DNA of 64,000 bases from Rotaria socialis (taxonomy: Eukaryota > Rotifera > Eurotatoria > Philodinida > Philodinidae), in contig CAJNYU010001291.1 in NCBI GenBank assembly GCA_905331475.1, positions 124,001 through 188,000 on the forward strand, given 5' to 3'. The number at the start of each line of letters is the position of its first letter. Position 1 is the stretch's first letter. A model generated the notes under the pieces. The model was not told the DNA's origin. It did not search any database and was given only the letters and a program-made list of their open reading frames with translations. Below are positions 36,737 through 50,440 of the stretch, in pieces. The translations under genes were made by a program, and so were the position numbers.

Positions 36737-39420
36737 TTAGAAATAACCATTACATGAGCACTGTCCATTTTTATAAAAATGATGTATTCGATTTGCATCA
36801 CGAACAATTATTTCACATTGACGAATAGTAGCGATTAATTTTGTTGCTCGATCTGTAATGAAAAAGAAAGAAATATTGCATTGTTTACTTACAACAATCA
36901 CCACAAACTCGAAGATTTTTCGTTATTTGTATTTGTGATGCATTAGGATGTACAACAAAATTCCATGCAATTGCAAGTCTTTCACTGTGACCACAAAGTA
37001 CTGTTGCAATAGTTTCATCTTGACTTAATGGACGTGGTATCTAACTTGAATCATGTTGATGACCATGTTCAACAAGTTCGGCAGAGATTTTCTCAGCTTC
37101 AGCATGAATTTCTTTGGATCGAGGATGATTAACACCATGAGCTCGAAATTGCTAAAAGAAACATATAAAATTCTATAATATTAATTTTTATCTAAACTTA
37201 CATAGACTTGTCCATCGACAACAGTCCATGAAAGACCACTTTTCTTCTTTGCACCTGATTTAGTCAATTGAATTCTAATATCTGATGCTTTATCAATATC
37301 ACCTATGGATCCATAAACATTTGCAAGAAGAGTTGCAGCTGAGACTAATGAATCATCTGACTGAGGAAAAACTTTATTCATTCGATCATAAATTTGTTGT
37401 GCTAAATTAGCATTCATTCGATTTCTTGCACCTGATAGTAATGCCACTAAAATAATGAAATACAATTCATTTAAAAGGATAGTAATGTATAAAAGCACAG
37501 GTCAACAGGCGAAGGATTTCTACAGAAAAAGAAATAATTAAAAAATTGTTATAAAACATTTAGTAAAAGATTCAAATGATATAAAATCATTTATGTTATC
37601 AAATACTCACTAAATGACGTCAGTTTTTATCGTTAGCTCAAATAGATTCATTAAATATTGCACAGAAATGAATTGCTGGAGAAGATATTGAAGATATTTG
37701 TACAATATTTGCGATTATCAACGGACGACACCTGTTGACTCAATTTATCCGATTTTTATTAGAATGACTCGACTGGAGATGACAAAAATGGCATATTTCG
37801 ATGCAACAAAAGGAATTCAGTCGATGAACATATTTTTTCAAATAAATTTGACTAGTTTTATTTAGTTCAATTTCACAGACGGCTATCGGTTGGCATGAAA
37901 CGAAAGGATAATACAAGAATCGAATCAGTTACAATATCATTTTACAAATCCTATAGTCGTTCTTTGAACAAAATATTCTCAAACCTAAAATTTTATTTTA
38001 TTTGAAATGATTTCTAAACAAATTATCACATTTGATTGTTTTTCAATAGAAACTCAGGAGCGTGTTGATTGAACTTTTTTTTGTAGACTTCTATTCTTTC
38101 CTTTTTATGTTAACAGTTTACATAAGATTCTGTATAAAACAAAAGAATTTATCTATTCATCCTCAATACTTTAAGAAAAGATAAGATGTTTATACTCAGC
38201 GATACTAACTATACATAGGTAATGATGGTGGATGAGAACGTTCATATTCTTCTTGTAAATTTTGTGCTTCTTGAAAAAGTGATGCACGACTAAGACAATC
38301 AATCTAGTAAAAATAAATCCAATGAAGTTTATTGAAATAAAAAGTCTATCTTTGATATACCATTGTAGTATAAATTGAAACTGTTTTTATTTGAATGTTT
38401 TCAAATATTGAACGAGCTTCTTGAACAAGTCCAGAATGTGAACATGCATTTAAAATGCAAGTATGAGTTATTGCATCAATTAAATCTAATGATATTTGAC
38501 GATAGATGTCGATTGCTTGAATACCCATTCCATTTAAACCATAAGCATTAACTATTTAAATTACTTCATAAAATAAATAATAAAAATAAATAAAACACAC
38601 TGACTGATGCATATTGATATTGATCTGGTTGAGATATTTTGTCGAAAATTTCTTTTACTTTATCGATAGATCCACTTTTACCCTAAAATAAAAATAGTTT
38701 CTTTTTTGTTTTCGATAAATATATATATATTAAATTTTTTTCTTCAGACTTACCCACATATCAATTAATACAGTTTGAATTTGATTATCATTAAGAAGAT
38801 CATTTGGAATTTGTTCAATGATCGATTGAGATAATTTATAATCACCAATTAGTGATAATGCTTTAATAACATGAAGATAAATGATTGAATGATTTTTATC
38901 TTTCATTTGATAAAATAAATTCAATGTTTTTAATGGATTATTTTCTTTATTATATCCATTCATCATAACTGCATACATTCCAACACCATTCTTTATTGAT
39001 GCATCGAAAAATGATTGAGCATATCTTAAATCATTACATTTCACTAATGCATCTAATATAGAAGTTAAAAGACGAACATTTGAATAAAATGATTTCGGAA
39101 TAGTTTTGGAAACTTTTTTTGTTAAATTTAATCCTTCATCCGATCCCAATTGAGCACAAGAATTAAATAGAAGAATAAAAATAACATAATTAGGATCCTT
39201 TATTTTATGAAAAAGATGAATTGCTTTAGTTGCTTGATTATTTTCAATATAACCTTCAAGAAAAATAAAGTCTGATTAAAATAAAATTATAATAGATTTT
39301 ACCTTTCATCATTGCTCCATAGATAGTCACAGTCTTCTTACTTGATGTATTGAATAAGAATTCAGCTTGATTCACATCTCCACATTGCACTTTAGTAAGA
39401 AAGATAATGAGAGATAATTG
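36737..39420 (-). CDS. Plant-type PPR protein with E and DYW deaminase-like domains, 5' incomplete, one in-frame stop
   Basis: Eight exons on the minus strand join in phase: 39303 to about 39389, 38754-39253, 38601-38682, about 38346-38560, 38210-38303, 37202-37446, 36893-37151 and 36737-36852. In order they encode degenerate PPR repeats (YGAMMKGYIENNQA, LIDMWGKSGSIDKVKEIF, YQYASVINAYGLNGMG), an E motif (ALLSGARNRMN, LLANVYGSIGDIDKASDIR, GLSWTVVDGQVY) and a DYW domain. The domain has HPRSKEIHAEAEK, then GHSERLAIAW with the catalytic HSE, KNLRVCGDC with the Cys pair, and RDANRIHHFYKNGQCSCNGYF at the end. The terminal tripeptide is GYF rather than DYW, and the His after CGDC is Tyr. A TAG sits in frame at 37041-37043 between the E+ and deaminase parts. 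No start exon or mitochondrial presequence was found upstream. In plants such proteins direct C-to-U editing of organelle RNA; the role here is unknown. Confidence 0.85.
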
Positions 39421-41334
39421 ATCATAAAATTTTGAATTTATTAAAAATGTTATGAAGAATTTATATAATCATATTTTATGAAGAGAAGCGTTTCCTCAGT
39501 ATTTCTTTTTCCTACTCAATTACTTAAAAAAATTGATCTTATCCTTTTCTAACTTGTAACATGGTGCAAATATCATGATTTTTTGATTAAAGTCACAATA
39601 TTATAAAGAAATGTGAATTTTTTATTGATAAAAACTAAAAGTACTACTAATGATATTATATTCATCATTATTAAAGTCTTCCATTGAGTTTTAAATTTTC
39701 AATTGTATATTTCTTACAAGGAAAGATCCCTAAGTGTTGACCTTCAAAAGTCTATGGTGATTACAAATGAACTATTCATATCTCAAATATGAAAAAACAA
39801 ATAATGGCCAAGACTTAATTCTTCAAAGTATTTTAGTTAAAATACTATGAACCATAGGCAGAGTCCATTGAGTAGAACTTTTGAACAAGGGTCTCCCGAA
39901 GGTCTTTCACTATATGTTAAGATCTAACACATTTTATTCAAAAAGTTATCTTTATATGATTTATAAAAAAATTAGAAAATCTTTTTATTGAATATTTAAA
40001 TCTGATTATAAAGATATGCTTGTCCTGTACTCAGAAAAAGAAATTTTGTCTTTTTATTGAGATCGATATTGGTATCTATTGCAGGGTCACTCTAGTCGTA
40101 AACTAATTCTTTAAGAAAATTTATCAACGAGGAATACTGTTTGAATTTAAAACAAGATTTTAGTACCATTTGAAAAATACAATTGATCTCAAATTTTATT
40201 AAAATAATATTATTTCTCTTTCAAGAAACACTGTTTAATGCTAGACAAAACTTTGGAAAATGTGTAGAGAGCGAGTAATACAGCAGATTAAGATACTGCT
40301 CCTATGAAATGAGTTAGAAGTGATGATTTTGTTTCTAATGAAGATCAGAAATATATTTTAATAAAAATGTACCATCAACAATAAAATGTGATTGAAACAA
40401 AACATTCAATACTATTGACTATATCAAATAAAATAAAAGCCATTCTACTTTATTACACAATAACAGTCTTGATTAAAAGAAAAACACAAGTCGTTTAAGA
40501 CTTCCTCGGAAGAATCGATATCGAGTTTTTATTATCGATATATTCCTCGAAATATCTCTTCTTTTACAATATATATTTTCCTCTGAAAATATTTCAAACA
40601 TGTTTTTGTATAGTTTTTCCACTTTCAAAAGGTTGTATATTCCATTGACGTGAGTATCTTTTGCATTCACTATTAAATGCTTATTAATAGTTAAGATAGG
40701 CGGCTCATTCTCAAACAGGATACAATTCTTTTTTAACCACTAAGTATTCAAAGCTATCTTCTTTATATATCGCTATTTACATTTTTCTTCCCCAATTTGA
40801 TATACTTCCATAACTATTAAATTCCTCTATAGCTATTTAATCTATTACTTCATCTTAGTCTATAGGAATTTTGTTTTTCTATGACTATTGAAAGTTTTTC
40901 TTCAAAGAAAAAAAAAGGATTATTTAATATAATAATTTAAATACCGTGTTCATGTATTTAGTGTTTTCATCTTATGGTTAACTCTGAAAAAATGATTTCT
41001 GAGCTATATTATTGATTGAACTATTTATTACTGAAGCTCTCATTGACCGCTTAACTATGGAAGATTATTCTCTACATACTTTATGCTAATTATTTGTGAT
41101 GAGTAGGATTTTTGTGTAGGGGGTTAAAAAATGTCGAATGTTATGATTTTTTTCTCGATCGGTAGAAGAAAAAATGAAAAGAAGATGTCCGATAATATGA
41201 AATCGATTAAATTGCCTATTTAGTTATCTCGATAAAAATGGTTTAAATCTGGGTTCAATGACAAATAAAAGTCATTAGCAGATAACAAAAAAGGACAATC
41301 AAAAATTTGTACTTCTTTATCCGAGAAACCAATT
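39421..41334. other. Gene-free spacer; possible place of missing PPR 5' exons
   Basis: I searched the minus strand for more PPR exons or a targeting presequence and saw none that continue the frame. The DNA is AT-rich and without clear repeats. Confidence 0.4.
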
Positions 41335-44300
41335 ATGGTTTGGACCCAAGGTGATATTCAACAATGGACTGATAAGTTAAGAGAAGAAAAACGTTCGGAT
41401 CAAGAATATTTCGATTGGGATAGAGATTATCTTCCAAAAATGATGGCTATCATTGTACGAGCGGTAGAACTATATTGTGGATATCATATGAGAAATATTC
41501 AATTGATAGTATTAGCAATAGTTTTAGAGTCACATAGTAGAGAAAAAGGTCGATTAGATAATATATCAACAGACGAAGAAAAATCATTAATTGTGACTAT
41601 TTTAGCAACTGCACAAGCATTGATAAGTAAAAGAGTTGATATTGTAACGAGTTCGGAAATTTTAGCCGTGGGAGATGCAAAGACAGGAGTAGCAAAAAGA
41701 AAATAGTGAGACTGGTTATTTTCAAAGAGATATTTTATTGATGAAATTTTTTGTAAAAAACATAAGAGACCGCACAGGAAACATTCTGCTTGTAGATGAA
41801 GTTGACAATATTGGTTATTGATAATGCTGAAAAAACATTGTATATTTCTCATGGTATTACTGATATGAGACATCTAAGAGATTTATTTATTCAAATCTGA
41901 GTAGCAGTCAATCATAAAATCAAACAATTTTATAGCGAAGAAAATGTAAATAAAATTCATCATTATATTCAGTTAATGATTGAAAATAAAGATTTAAAAA
42001 TTCCGAATACTTTACTTTAAAGGAATTTGTTGATCGAAATTTAAAAACTTGGATTCCCCATGTATATTGTGCAAAATATATAAAAAATAATGATGATTAT
42101 ATAATAGGTGACGTTGAATCAAATAAGGACAGAGAAATTTTAATTATCGATAAGGATACAGTATTAAGCAATTAAATAAACGTTGGACTAATGGATTACA
42201 TCAATTTTTACAATTGAAACATTTCGAAAAATTAAATGAGGAAAGTTTAAAAGCAGTTTGTATGTCGAATATGAACTTTTTCAAATTTTATGAGCATTTA
42301 AACGGGATGACTGAAACGATAGGTGATCAAGAAGAAAGAGAAGTATTGAATCTTGAATATGGAGTGGATTGTTTTGAATTACCACGTTTTAAAAAATATA
42401 GATTTCAATATGAAAAGAGTAAAGAATGTGTTTGTGCAAGCAAAGATGATTGGTGTGAACAGATTATAGCGGATATTAACGAAAAAATGGATGCCAAACG
42501 TCTAGTTAGTCATGAGGAAAAAGATGAGATAGAAAAAAAAATGAAGAAAGAATCAGACAATCTATTAGTTGAAGTGCAAAAAGTACTAAAAAAAAATTAA
42601 CTGTAAAACTAAATAATAGAACAAATAATAAGAATGAATTATTGGAAAAGAAAAAGAAGTAAGAAAAAGATATAAAAGATGTTGATGAAACATCAAAGAA
42701 TAATGATAAAAATAAGTTACTCGGAACATATAAATCATTAGAGAACTGTGAACAAAATATTAACATAAAAAGACAACAACTTGATCAGCGAGGTCAATAT
42801 ATTAATTCATTAGAAGAAAGTATTCATTTTCGTCAGACGCAACAAAGAAAGTTAGAAAGAGGTATTCAAAATTATGAAAAAATATTAGAATCAGACGATA
42901 ACAGAGATAAGCGATGAGCTATCCTCATTACCTGCGAAAATATTGCCAACATAGAAAAAAATAGCTGCACGAGTTCGATAAGAATTTCAAATGAAACAAA
43001 ATTTTAATATCTATACGTATGATGGGGCTTATAGAAAATTTGAAAAAAAGTAAAGAATTAAATCCAGGAGATATTATTATTGCAACAAATATTGCTGGAA
43101 GAGGAATTGATTTGAGTATTGATAAATTACTTGAAGCTAATGGAGGATTACATGTTATTTTATCTTATATGCCAGGAAATTTACTTATTCAGCCGCAAGT
43201 ATTAGGTAGGACAGCTAGAGTTAGAAAACGGAGTACAGATGTTTACATTGTACATGACTCACGTAAGCTAATGTTTATGTTAGATATGGCAATTGATTTT
43301 CTGCTTAATGAATGAGATGAAAAAGAAAAGGAACGATTACAGAAAATTGTCGGTAAATCTTTTCCTAAAATCAAACAGTAGAAAATGCTTTATTTGAAGA
43401 ATTTAATCTCTTTAAAGAAGAAATTAAATTTAGAATAGATAAAAACATTCTAAAATCACAATTAAAGAATGAAGTTCTCCAAGAATTAGCTCTTTTAGAC
43501 TCAGCTAAGCATGAAAAACAAAACATATTTTTACTCTAAGATATAGTCAGTTTGATCTCAATGCAAAAAAAATATTTAGAATTACAACTAAATAGTTTGC
43601 AGAACCATTGGGCATTTTGATTGAATAAGAGAGCATGGTGAGTTAGTTAAGTTAAGTAAATTATTTATGGATTATAAAGTAGTATGTCGAAGCACAAGAC
43701 TGTTATGATGAAATTATTGAAAAACATCTAGATTTTTCAGATATTGCTCATTATTATAAAGCGTTCTGTATCGTTCATTTAGAAGGACGTGATTAAAGAA
43801 GGGAAACTTTACTAGAATCGAAAAAAAGTACTGTTATGCCACATAGCCAAATATTACTCTCCTTAAATAAAATAATTCAGCAAAAGAGTCAAAGATTAAA
43901 TGTTAATTACTGTAAGCAACAGAATGAAGGTGAAGCACAAATGTTATAATATCATATTAATGCTATTTTGGAAGCGATTGATAATGAAATCGATTCAGAA
44001 AACTTTTGTAATGGAAAAATAACAGGAGATATTCCTACGGAAGTTTACAAAGAACTATTGAAAACTGATTATGACATAATAAAGGATAATTGAATCAGTA
44101 AATCTGAAAAAGGACAATTATTAACTAATGAAAATTGTCGAAAGTTAGATATTAATGAAGATGACTATAGGGTATTGAGACCTGAACTACAAAGTCTAGG
44201 AATTATCTCTACTCCTGAGCTATATAAAATGTTTGATGATTCCAACAATGACCCTCAGTATATAATTATTACATTCTAATACATTTAATTATTATCAAGA

Positions 44301-44755
44301 AATATTGAATGACTTAGGAGAAGTTTTAATTCAATCTTAAAAAAGGATTGGAATTGTAAGCACAGAATCATAAAAGAAGATTTCTTTAAAGCTAATGTGT
44401 TTCATTGGGAGATGTTTCTCGAGGTCACTCATAATATTATTAAGCAAAGAGAAATGATTAAAATAAGCGACAATGTTAAAGATTTCCTAGTTGGTAAATT
44501 AGATTGTCGTGTGTTTTGTTCATTAGGAAATGATATTAAAAGTTAATTATTAGGAAAAAAATCAATTGTTTTACAGGTCGTAAATGGAATAAATAAGAAT
44601 ATGTTTTTTGAAATCATATTCAAAAACTTCAATTTCAGAGAGACAAAATCTGAATTGATTCGGACTCTACTGAATGATCTATTCGAAGAAAACGATCGAG
44701 CCGTTGAAGCAGTATTCGAATGTTGTTTTCATAATTAAGCCCATAGAGTGACAAC
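41335..44755 (+). pseudogene. SecA-like ATPase pseudogene
   Basis: Successive plus-strand frames keep the order of a SecA-like protein. The start region has DIQQWTDKLREE and a DEAD-type motor N-part (YHMRNIQ, ISTDEEKSLIV, VDIVTSSEILAVGDA). A Walker-B-like LLVDEVDN, the RWTNGLHQFLQLK segment, a TETIGDQEEREVL segment and a coiled-coil insertion follow. The second motor half (IIIATNIAGRGIDL, GGLHVILSYMP, QVLGRTARV) is at 43019-43315, followed by further charged helical pieces to about 44755. The frame is interrupted many times and the Walker A, normally TGEGKS, reads TDEEKS. It therefore looks like a non-functional relic. SecA-like proteins of this kind occur in bdelloids and some other animals and are thought to derive from bacteria. 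No introns are needed to explain it. Confidence 0.75.
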
Positions 44756-46330
44756 ATATTCTATTTTTATTTCAAACAAGTTGTCAGAAGCTTAAATAAA
44801 TCTTTTGCTTTTGTTATTTGTGAGACAAGAAATATGTACAACTTACATATTTCGATCACCGACTTTGATTTGATTCGTATGAAATACGAGCCAACAATAA
44901 CTACTAGTAAGTTTTGTTTAAATCATGTAATTTTGAACACTTTTCAAATACAATAAAAATTAAGTCATTTTTTGATTCCTGTTCGTGTATTCATAAGTAA
45001 CTGAATGTCTTACGAGTGGGCAGACGAGTTAAAAATTGACTTAAGAATTCCACTAGGAAGCAAGTAACATAATGCATAGCTAATTGATGTCACTCAAGAA
45101 CAATTCTGAATGTACTATTGTAATATATTTGAATGTATTCTTATCTAAGAATTTCTAGTCAAGATTTTATAGTTACTTGACATCAATTATTACTTGTTTC
45201 TATAAGATATTCTTGTAGTAGATAAAAAAAAATGATCCAACTCATAGTTTTTAAACTGATTTATCAATTATGCACATAGTACCACTATGAACATAGATTT
45301 TACAATGGTTTATATTATATTTTTTTTCCAAAAGAAAACACTTTTTCGAAGTATTATAACTATAAAACGAAGTAAAAATGAGGAAATACGTTTCAGAATA
45401 CTCTTCAAGTTTGAAATTCTAAAATATACGATTCTTCATTGTGATATTGATTTATATTCATAGTTCGTTTTATTTACAGTTAGAACCTAATAACGTGAAA
45501 TTCTACGGAAATTGAAATAAATCTTCTTTGAGGAAGAAAAAGCTCCAGGTAGTAAAGTATATGAGACACCATTTTATCCGTCATGTGTAATTAGATTTTC
45601 AATGCCTATTATTTAGTTTGATTTTATCGACAAAAATATTCGTGCAGAAGTTCTACTTTTCAAAAATAGTCACCTATTTTTGTCTTTACTTTCCCAATCG
45701 CATACAATAGGTAATGCAATGTAGTCTACTACTAAAAATAGAATACATTTTAGTAAGTAAAACAATAAGAATATATTTAGTGTATCCAAAAGTTGCGAGA
45801 GTGAGATGTGAGTTCGATTCTACTCTTCATTAATAATCACATCAGAGTATGCGAGTTGTAGAACTGTAAAATTTTTCTTACTTTAATTATCTTTACGTTT
45901 TGAAAGAGAACACTTGTTGATTAATTATTCAAAGTAAAATTGGATCTTAGCTCTGGTATATATCTAAAAATGGAAATTCATGGCACAGATGAATAGATAC
46001 ATCTTCGACTAATGCATTTGTCGACAGTTTGTATGTCAATAGGCTGTCTTTTCAAACAATGATATGCAGTTCTTTTAAAAATTACTGTTTGACCTAAATA
46101 TTTTTAATTGTTGAGCAAGAGTTTTTTAAACTATGCGAGAAAAAGGAAAAAAGCTGCCATGCAATTATGGACATAAAAGATTGATTTTATTAAACTGTTC
46201 ATAAAAACAAACAATCAAATTTTTATTCTTATTATTAATGACAGGCAACACAATTTTTAAACCAATCATAATAGGATTCATTCAATGATACTACTTTAGT
46301 AGTATCATTATGATCACCATTACATTCTTC
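44756..46330. other. Gene-free intergenic DNA
   Basis: This is AT-rich sequence with no credible ORF. A GAGTTCGATTCTAC T-arm-like stretch near 45807 does not form a tRNA. Confidence 0.5.
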
Positions 46331-48394
46331 TCAAAGTGGTATTTCATGCTGTAGAGGACTACTTTGATTACCATTCATCATTAAATCATATTCGTGTTCA
46401 AATGAGTATTGTTGTTTTATTGGTTGAGTTTTTAAATGTCTCATCGGTAGAAGAGATACAATCGATGTTGTTGTCGTTGTTGATGTTCGAGCACCACTGC
46501 TATATTGTAATGATTCTTTATGAACATTATGAGCTGAAGGACTTGTTTCTATCGCAAAACTTCGTCTATTCTTCGTGTCAGTTGTATTTGTTCCATTTTC
46601 ATTTTTACAATTATTTGATATTAATTTTTTCATTTGTTTTTGTTCGTATTTTCTTGTATTTTTTCTCTTTGATTTTTTAACTTTTTTTAAAATCGAACAA
46701 TAAATACGTGTGAATTCCGAACGAAATTTTGTACCATAGATAATAAACATAATAAATGTCGTGGCTGCGTTAAATGTTGCACATAGATTAGCAATGGAAT
46801 GAAATTTTCGTAAACGGAATGGAGGTTTTTCATTAATGAACATTTTTGCACTTATTAACCACATGACAGATACTGTAGCTGATGGTGAACGAAATACAAG
46901 CAGCATCAATGTTGTTGCTAACAACATTATTGTTACACCTAAAAAAAATTTATTTAGTTTTTTTTGTTTTGAAGCGTCATTTTGAATCCGTTTTTTTAAT
47001 TCGTATAAAAATAAACAATTCATATCTCATGATGGAAATATTGAGAAATTGAATTGTGCAAGTTCCTTTGCATTCGTCTGTTTTACTGTTGCGAAAAAAA
47101 ATAGATCTTCGAGAATATCAAGAAATTCTAGATAAAAATAAATGTAGGGAACAGGAAACTAATAATCTATTTTCGTCGACAGGAAACAAAGTTTTTCTTT
47201 CTAAGAAATGACTAGAGTCACTTGTAATAAATTTACCACGAAAACAAAGTACATATTTCTTACCGTAATTTCTATAGATTGCTCTCATTATGAGAACATC
47301 TTAACCTTTCATTGAATAACAAAAACAAGAAATCAACTATAGATAAATTATATATCGGCATCATTCAAAAACTATACTTTTTTTGAAGAAATAAAAACTA
47401 CACAAAAAAAAATGACGGAAGTTCTCTTAAATTACTTGTTTTGTTTACACTTTTGTTTTACTTTACTTTACCTTGCTTAGTAGGTAATGGAGCATTATAT
47501 TCAGCTGAGCGTCTTTCAAGTAAACGAATTGAATTGAGCAATTTTCTATTAAGTATTGCAATAGTTATTAATGGAATAATATAAACACCAAGTGCATTAA
47601 TTAAAACATATGCCCATCGGAATACTGAATTACTTCCTAATTCGCTAAGTTTATAGCGATACATTCTTTTAGTACGATAAGGAGGAAGTATATCTGATAA
47701 AGATCTATCTTCATTTACTTCATATTCAAACAGCAGTGGAACAGCATAGAAAATGCCAACAATATAAATTATAAAAGTAACACGTCGTGCACTTTTTATT
47801 GTACAATATGATGGACCAACAAATGGACGACAAATCACTATAAATAAAAAAAATTAACAATAACATCAACGAGCGAATATAAATGAATTAATTTTAAAGA
47901 AAAGGTTGACGTACTTATCCATCGATCAATTGTAAATGCTACACAAAGCCAGACACTCAAAGCGCGAGCTGTTGTACTAATCGCACCTAAATAAATAATA
48001 AAAATAGTCAAAATTTATTGTGTTTTAAAATTAAAATACCAGTAATAATAAGAAATTTCGTATAAGCATATGTTCGAGGCAATTCAAAATCGGGTACTTC
48101 AACAGGATATGCATCTAATATACAGCCAGGTATAAGACAGAGACAAGCAATAAAATCACTCAAGCAAAGACCAGCTAGATAAACATAAGTTGATAGAGGC
48201 ATTGTTCGCCGAATAAGAATTGAAAAACTAAGCGCATTACTGATGGTACCAAGAAGACAAATGAACAAACTACATACACCATTAACATAATGATCGAAGC
48301 TACCACGTGTAAATGATTTACGAATTGATTCATATAATGCTGCGTCTTCAATAACTAGATCATCAATGGTAATATTTGATGATGGCCTATACAT
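46331..48394 (-). CDS. Rhodopsin-type (class A) peptide-like GPCR
   Basis: Four exons (48040-48394, 47915-47986, 47472-47837, 46331-46938) join in phase into 466 residues. The extracellular N-terminus carries an N-glycosylation site (SNIT). TM1 contains GTISNALSF and TM2 LCLSDFIACLC with the conserved Asp. TM3 ends in TIDRWIMICRP, a DRY-like motif. TM4 and TM5 are in exon 3. TM6 and TM7 are in exon 4 (LCATFNAATTFIMFIIYG), where the usual NPxxY is lost. The long cytoplasmic tail is rich in Lys, Asn and Thr. The layout recalls FMRFamide/sex-peptide-type receptors of invertebrates, which signal from the plasma membrane; the ligand is unknown. Confidence 0.85.
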
Positions 48395-50440
48395 AATGTG
48401 TATTTCTTTATTTTTTATAATTACATGATTTGAAATATTTCTTTATATTATATTATCTGTAAATATAAGAATATTAATGAGACAATTTCTTTATAGAAAA
48501 ATATTGAAGTAGAATGCCATCTGGATAAAATCATCCGAAAGACAAGAGAGAAAAATGAATTGAAACATCAATATTATTTTTTACAAGATAAAACGAAGAA
48601 TGAAGTAAATACTAACAAGTTGACTTGAATGATAGATAGATAGCTACTCTTACACGGTGAAGACCCAGTAAATTTATACCATGATGAATTAGCTCAGCTA
48701 ATAACAGACTATATTATGCTTTTGAAAAACGTGAAAGTTTTTACGACGATTTTGTATCCTTCTCTGCTATAACTCTTGTCTATATAATATTGCAGTAATA
48801 CGAATAGGTCTACTCTACAGTTACTGTCGAAGAATCAAATTACATAATGAAAAAGATGACAGAATATGTAGATACAGAAAAAAACTGCAAGGATAAAGAG
48901 ATAAAGAATACAACATATTTCTCAATGGTTATTGTGAAACAGATTTTGTTCTTCTTTTTTTCTTTTTCTAATAATAGTTGTATTTGTATATATTTATATG
49001 TATACGCAATAGAATACCCAACAGTCAGAAAAATATATCAGTATTGTTAGAGGAGATAATGAGTGACGAAGCCATTTTGTTTTTACATTTTCTTACCTTT
49101 ATAGGAATTTTTAACAACGTCGTTTGTTTCTTTTCTCTTAAAATTTTCTTTCTATTCAACTGCATCCCACTTCAACAGACATACAAATGAGCATCGATAA
49201 GCATTAGGGACATGCAGTAATTAACTACGATCTCAATAGGGGTCTATATTGTATAGACCAGTCGTTGTGTAACCTGACACGTCACGTATCGACAACAGAA
49301 TCTGTACTCATCTCTTTCTCTCTTCACAAGCCCTATCTTTATATTCAAGAAAACATCACTATACATAAATAATCAGTAAAAATATAAATATATATATATA
49401 TATATATGACAAGAATTAATAATTTGTGTTTTGGTCTACACAACAAGAATCCAAACGTTTTTAATAACTGTATTCTTTAGTATCGAATAAATTTGCGTGT
49501 CTTTTTACCGTGATCTATTGTGAAACTTTAAGAAAGTATACTCATCATTTATCATCAATATACTTCTCTATTTATACTTCTTGGTTGGTAATGGCATGAG
49601 TGCGAATACAATTTGATTAAAAGAGAGTCTACTTTTATATTATTATTGAAATTAAATCTAACCATATACCTGTAGATTTAATATAATGGGACATAATGAA
49701 AAATAGAAAAATAAATCAACTTTAATTGATAATCGCTACACATGAAATAATATCTTTGAACGTGAGATCCGGCAGTTGTCGTATCTTGTCATCATAACTG
49801 ATTATCAAGGTAGTTTCTGTATATATCTCTATATATAAAGAATCTCCTAATCCTTCTTTTTTTTTATGGAATTGAAAAAGTACTTTAAGCAGATTTTCAT
49901 AATCCTTTCCTTTTTTTAGTTCTATCTGTTACTCAATAAAGCCTTTATTGTTTTTTTACTTCATCCATCATTTTGTATGCACTATAATTAATCAGGTTAT
50001 TCTCAAAGTACAAAATATTCCTTTTAATAAAAAGTCGTCACTCGTCTTTAGACTTTTATTATATTTGTGCGTGACTGACAAAAACAATCAATGATAGGCT
50101 ACATTAATAGGATTCTCATGAAATCAAAAACTGTCTGCATTATCATATAATAGATAAAAGAGAAGCATGTCTGTCAATGCCTATTTTTCTTCTTTTACAA
50201 GTATCTTGAAGAAAAATAATAGTGCTTCGCTTCTACTGTAAAATATGATAGAAACCAGAGAGGTCCACAGGATGATCTTTTGTGCCCTGCTGAGCTGGCA
50301 TACGGAGAATATCTTTGAACCGAATCCGAGTATTTCCTGAATGGATTCGTTCCAAAAAGCTTTCCAAAAAAAGACAGAATACTTCTGAAGCAGAACATGA
50401 CAGCATCTACCCAGCCCGTTTATGAATTCTACTGAAAAAC
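48395..50440. repeat. Gene-free DNA with a (TA)n tract
   Basis: A TA microsatellite lies at about 49386-49407. This stretch holds the promoter side of the GPCR gene. No protein-like ORF is seen. Confidence 0.5.

Noticed and set aside
45795-45830. tRNA-like GAGTTCGATTCTAC
   Set aside because: Only a T-arm resemblance; no matching acceptor stem, D-arm or anticodon arm could be drawn.
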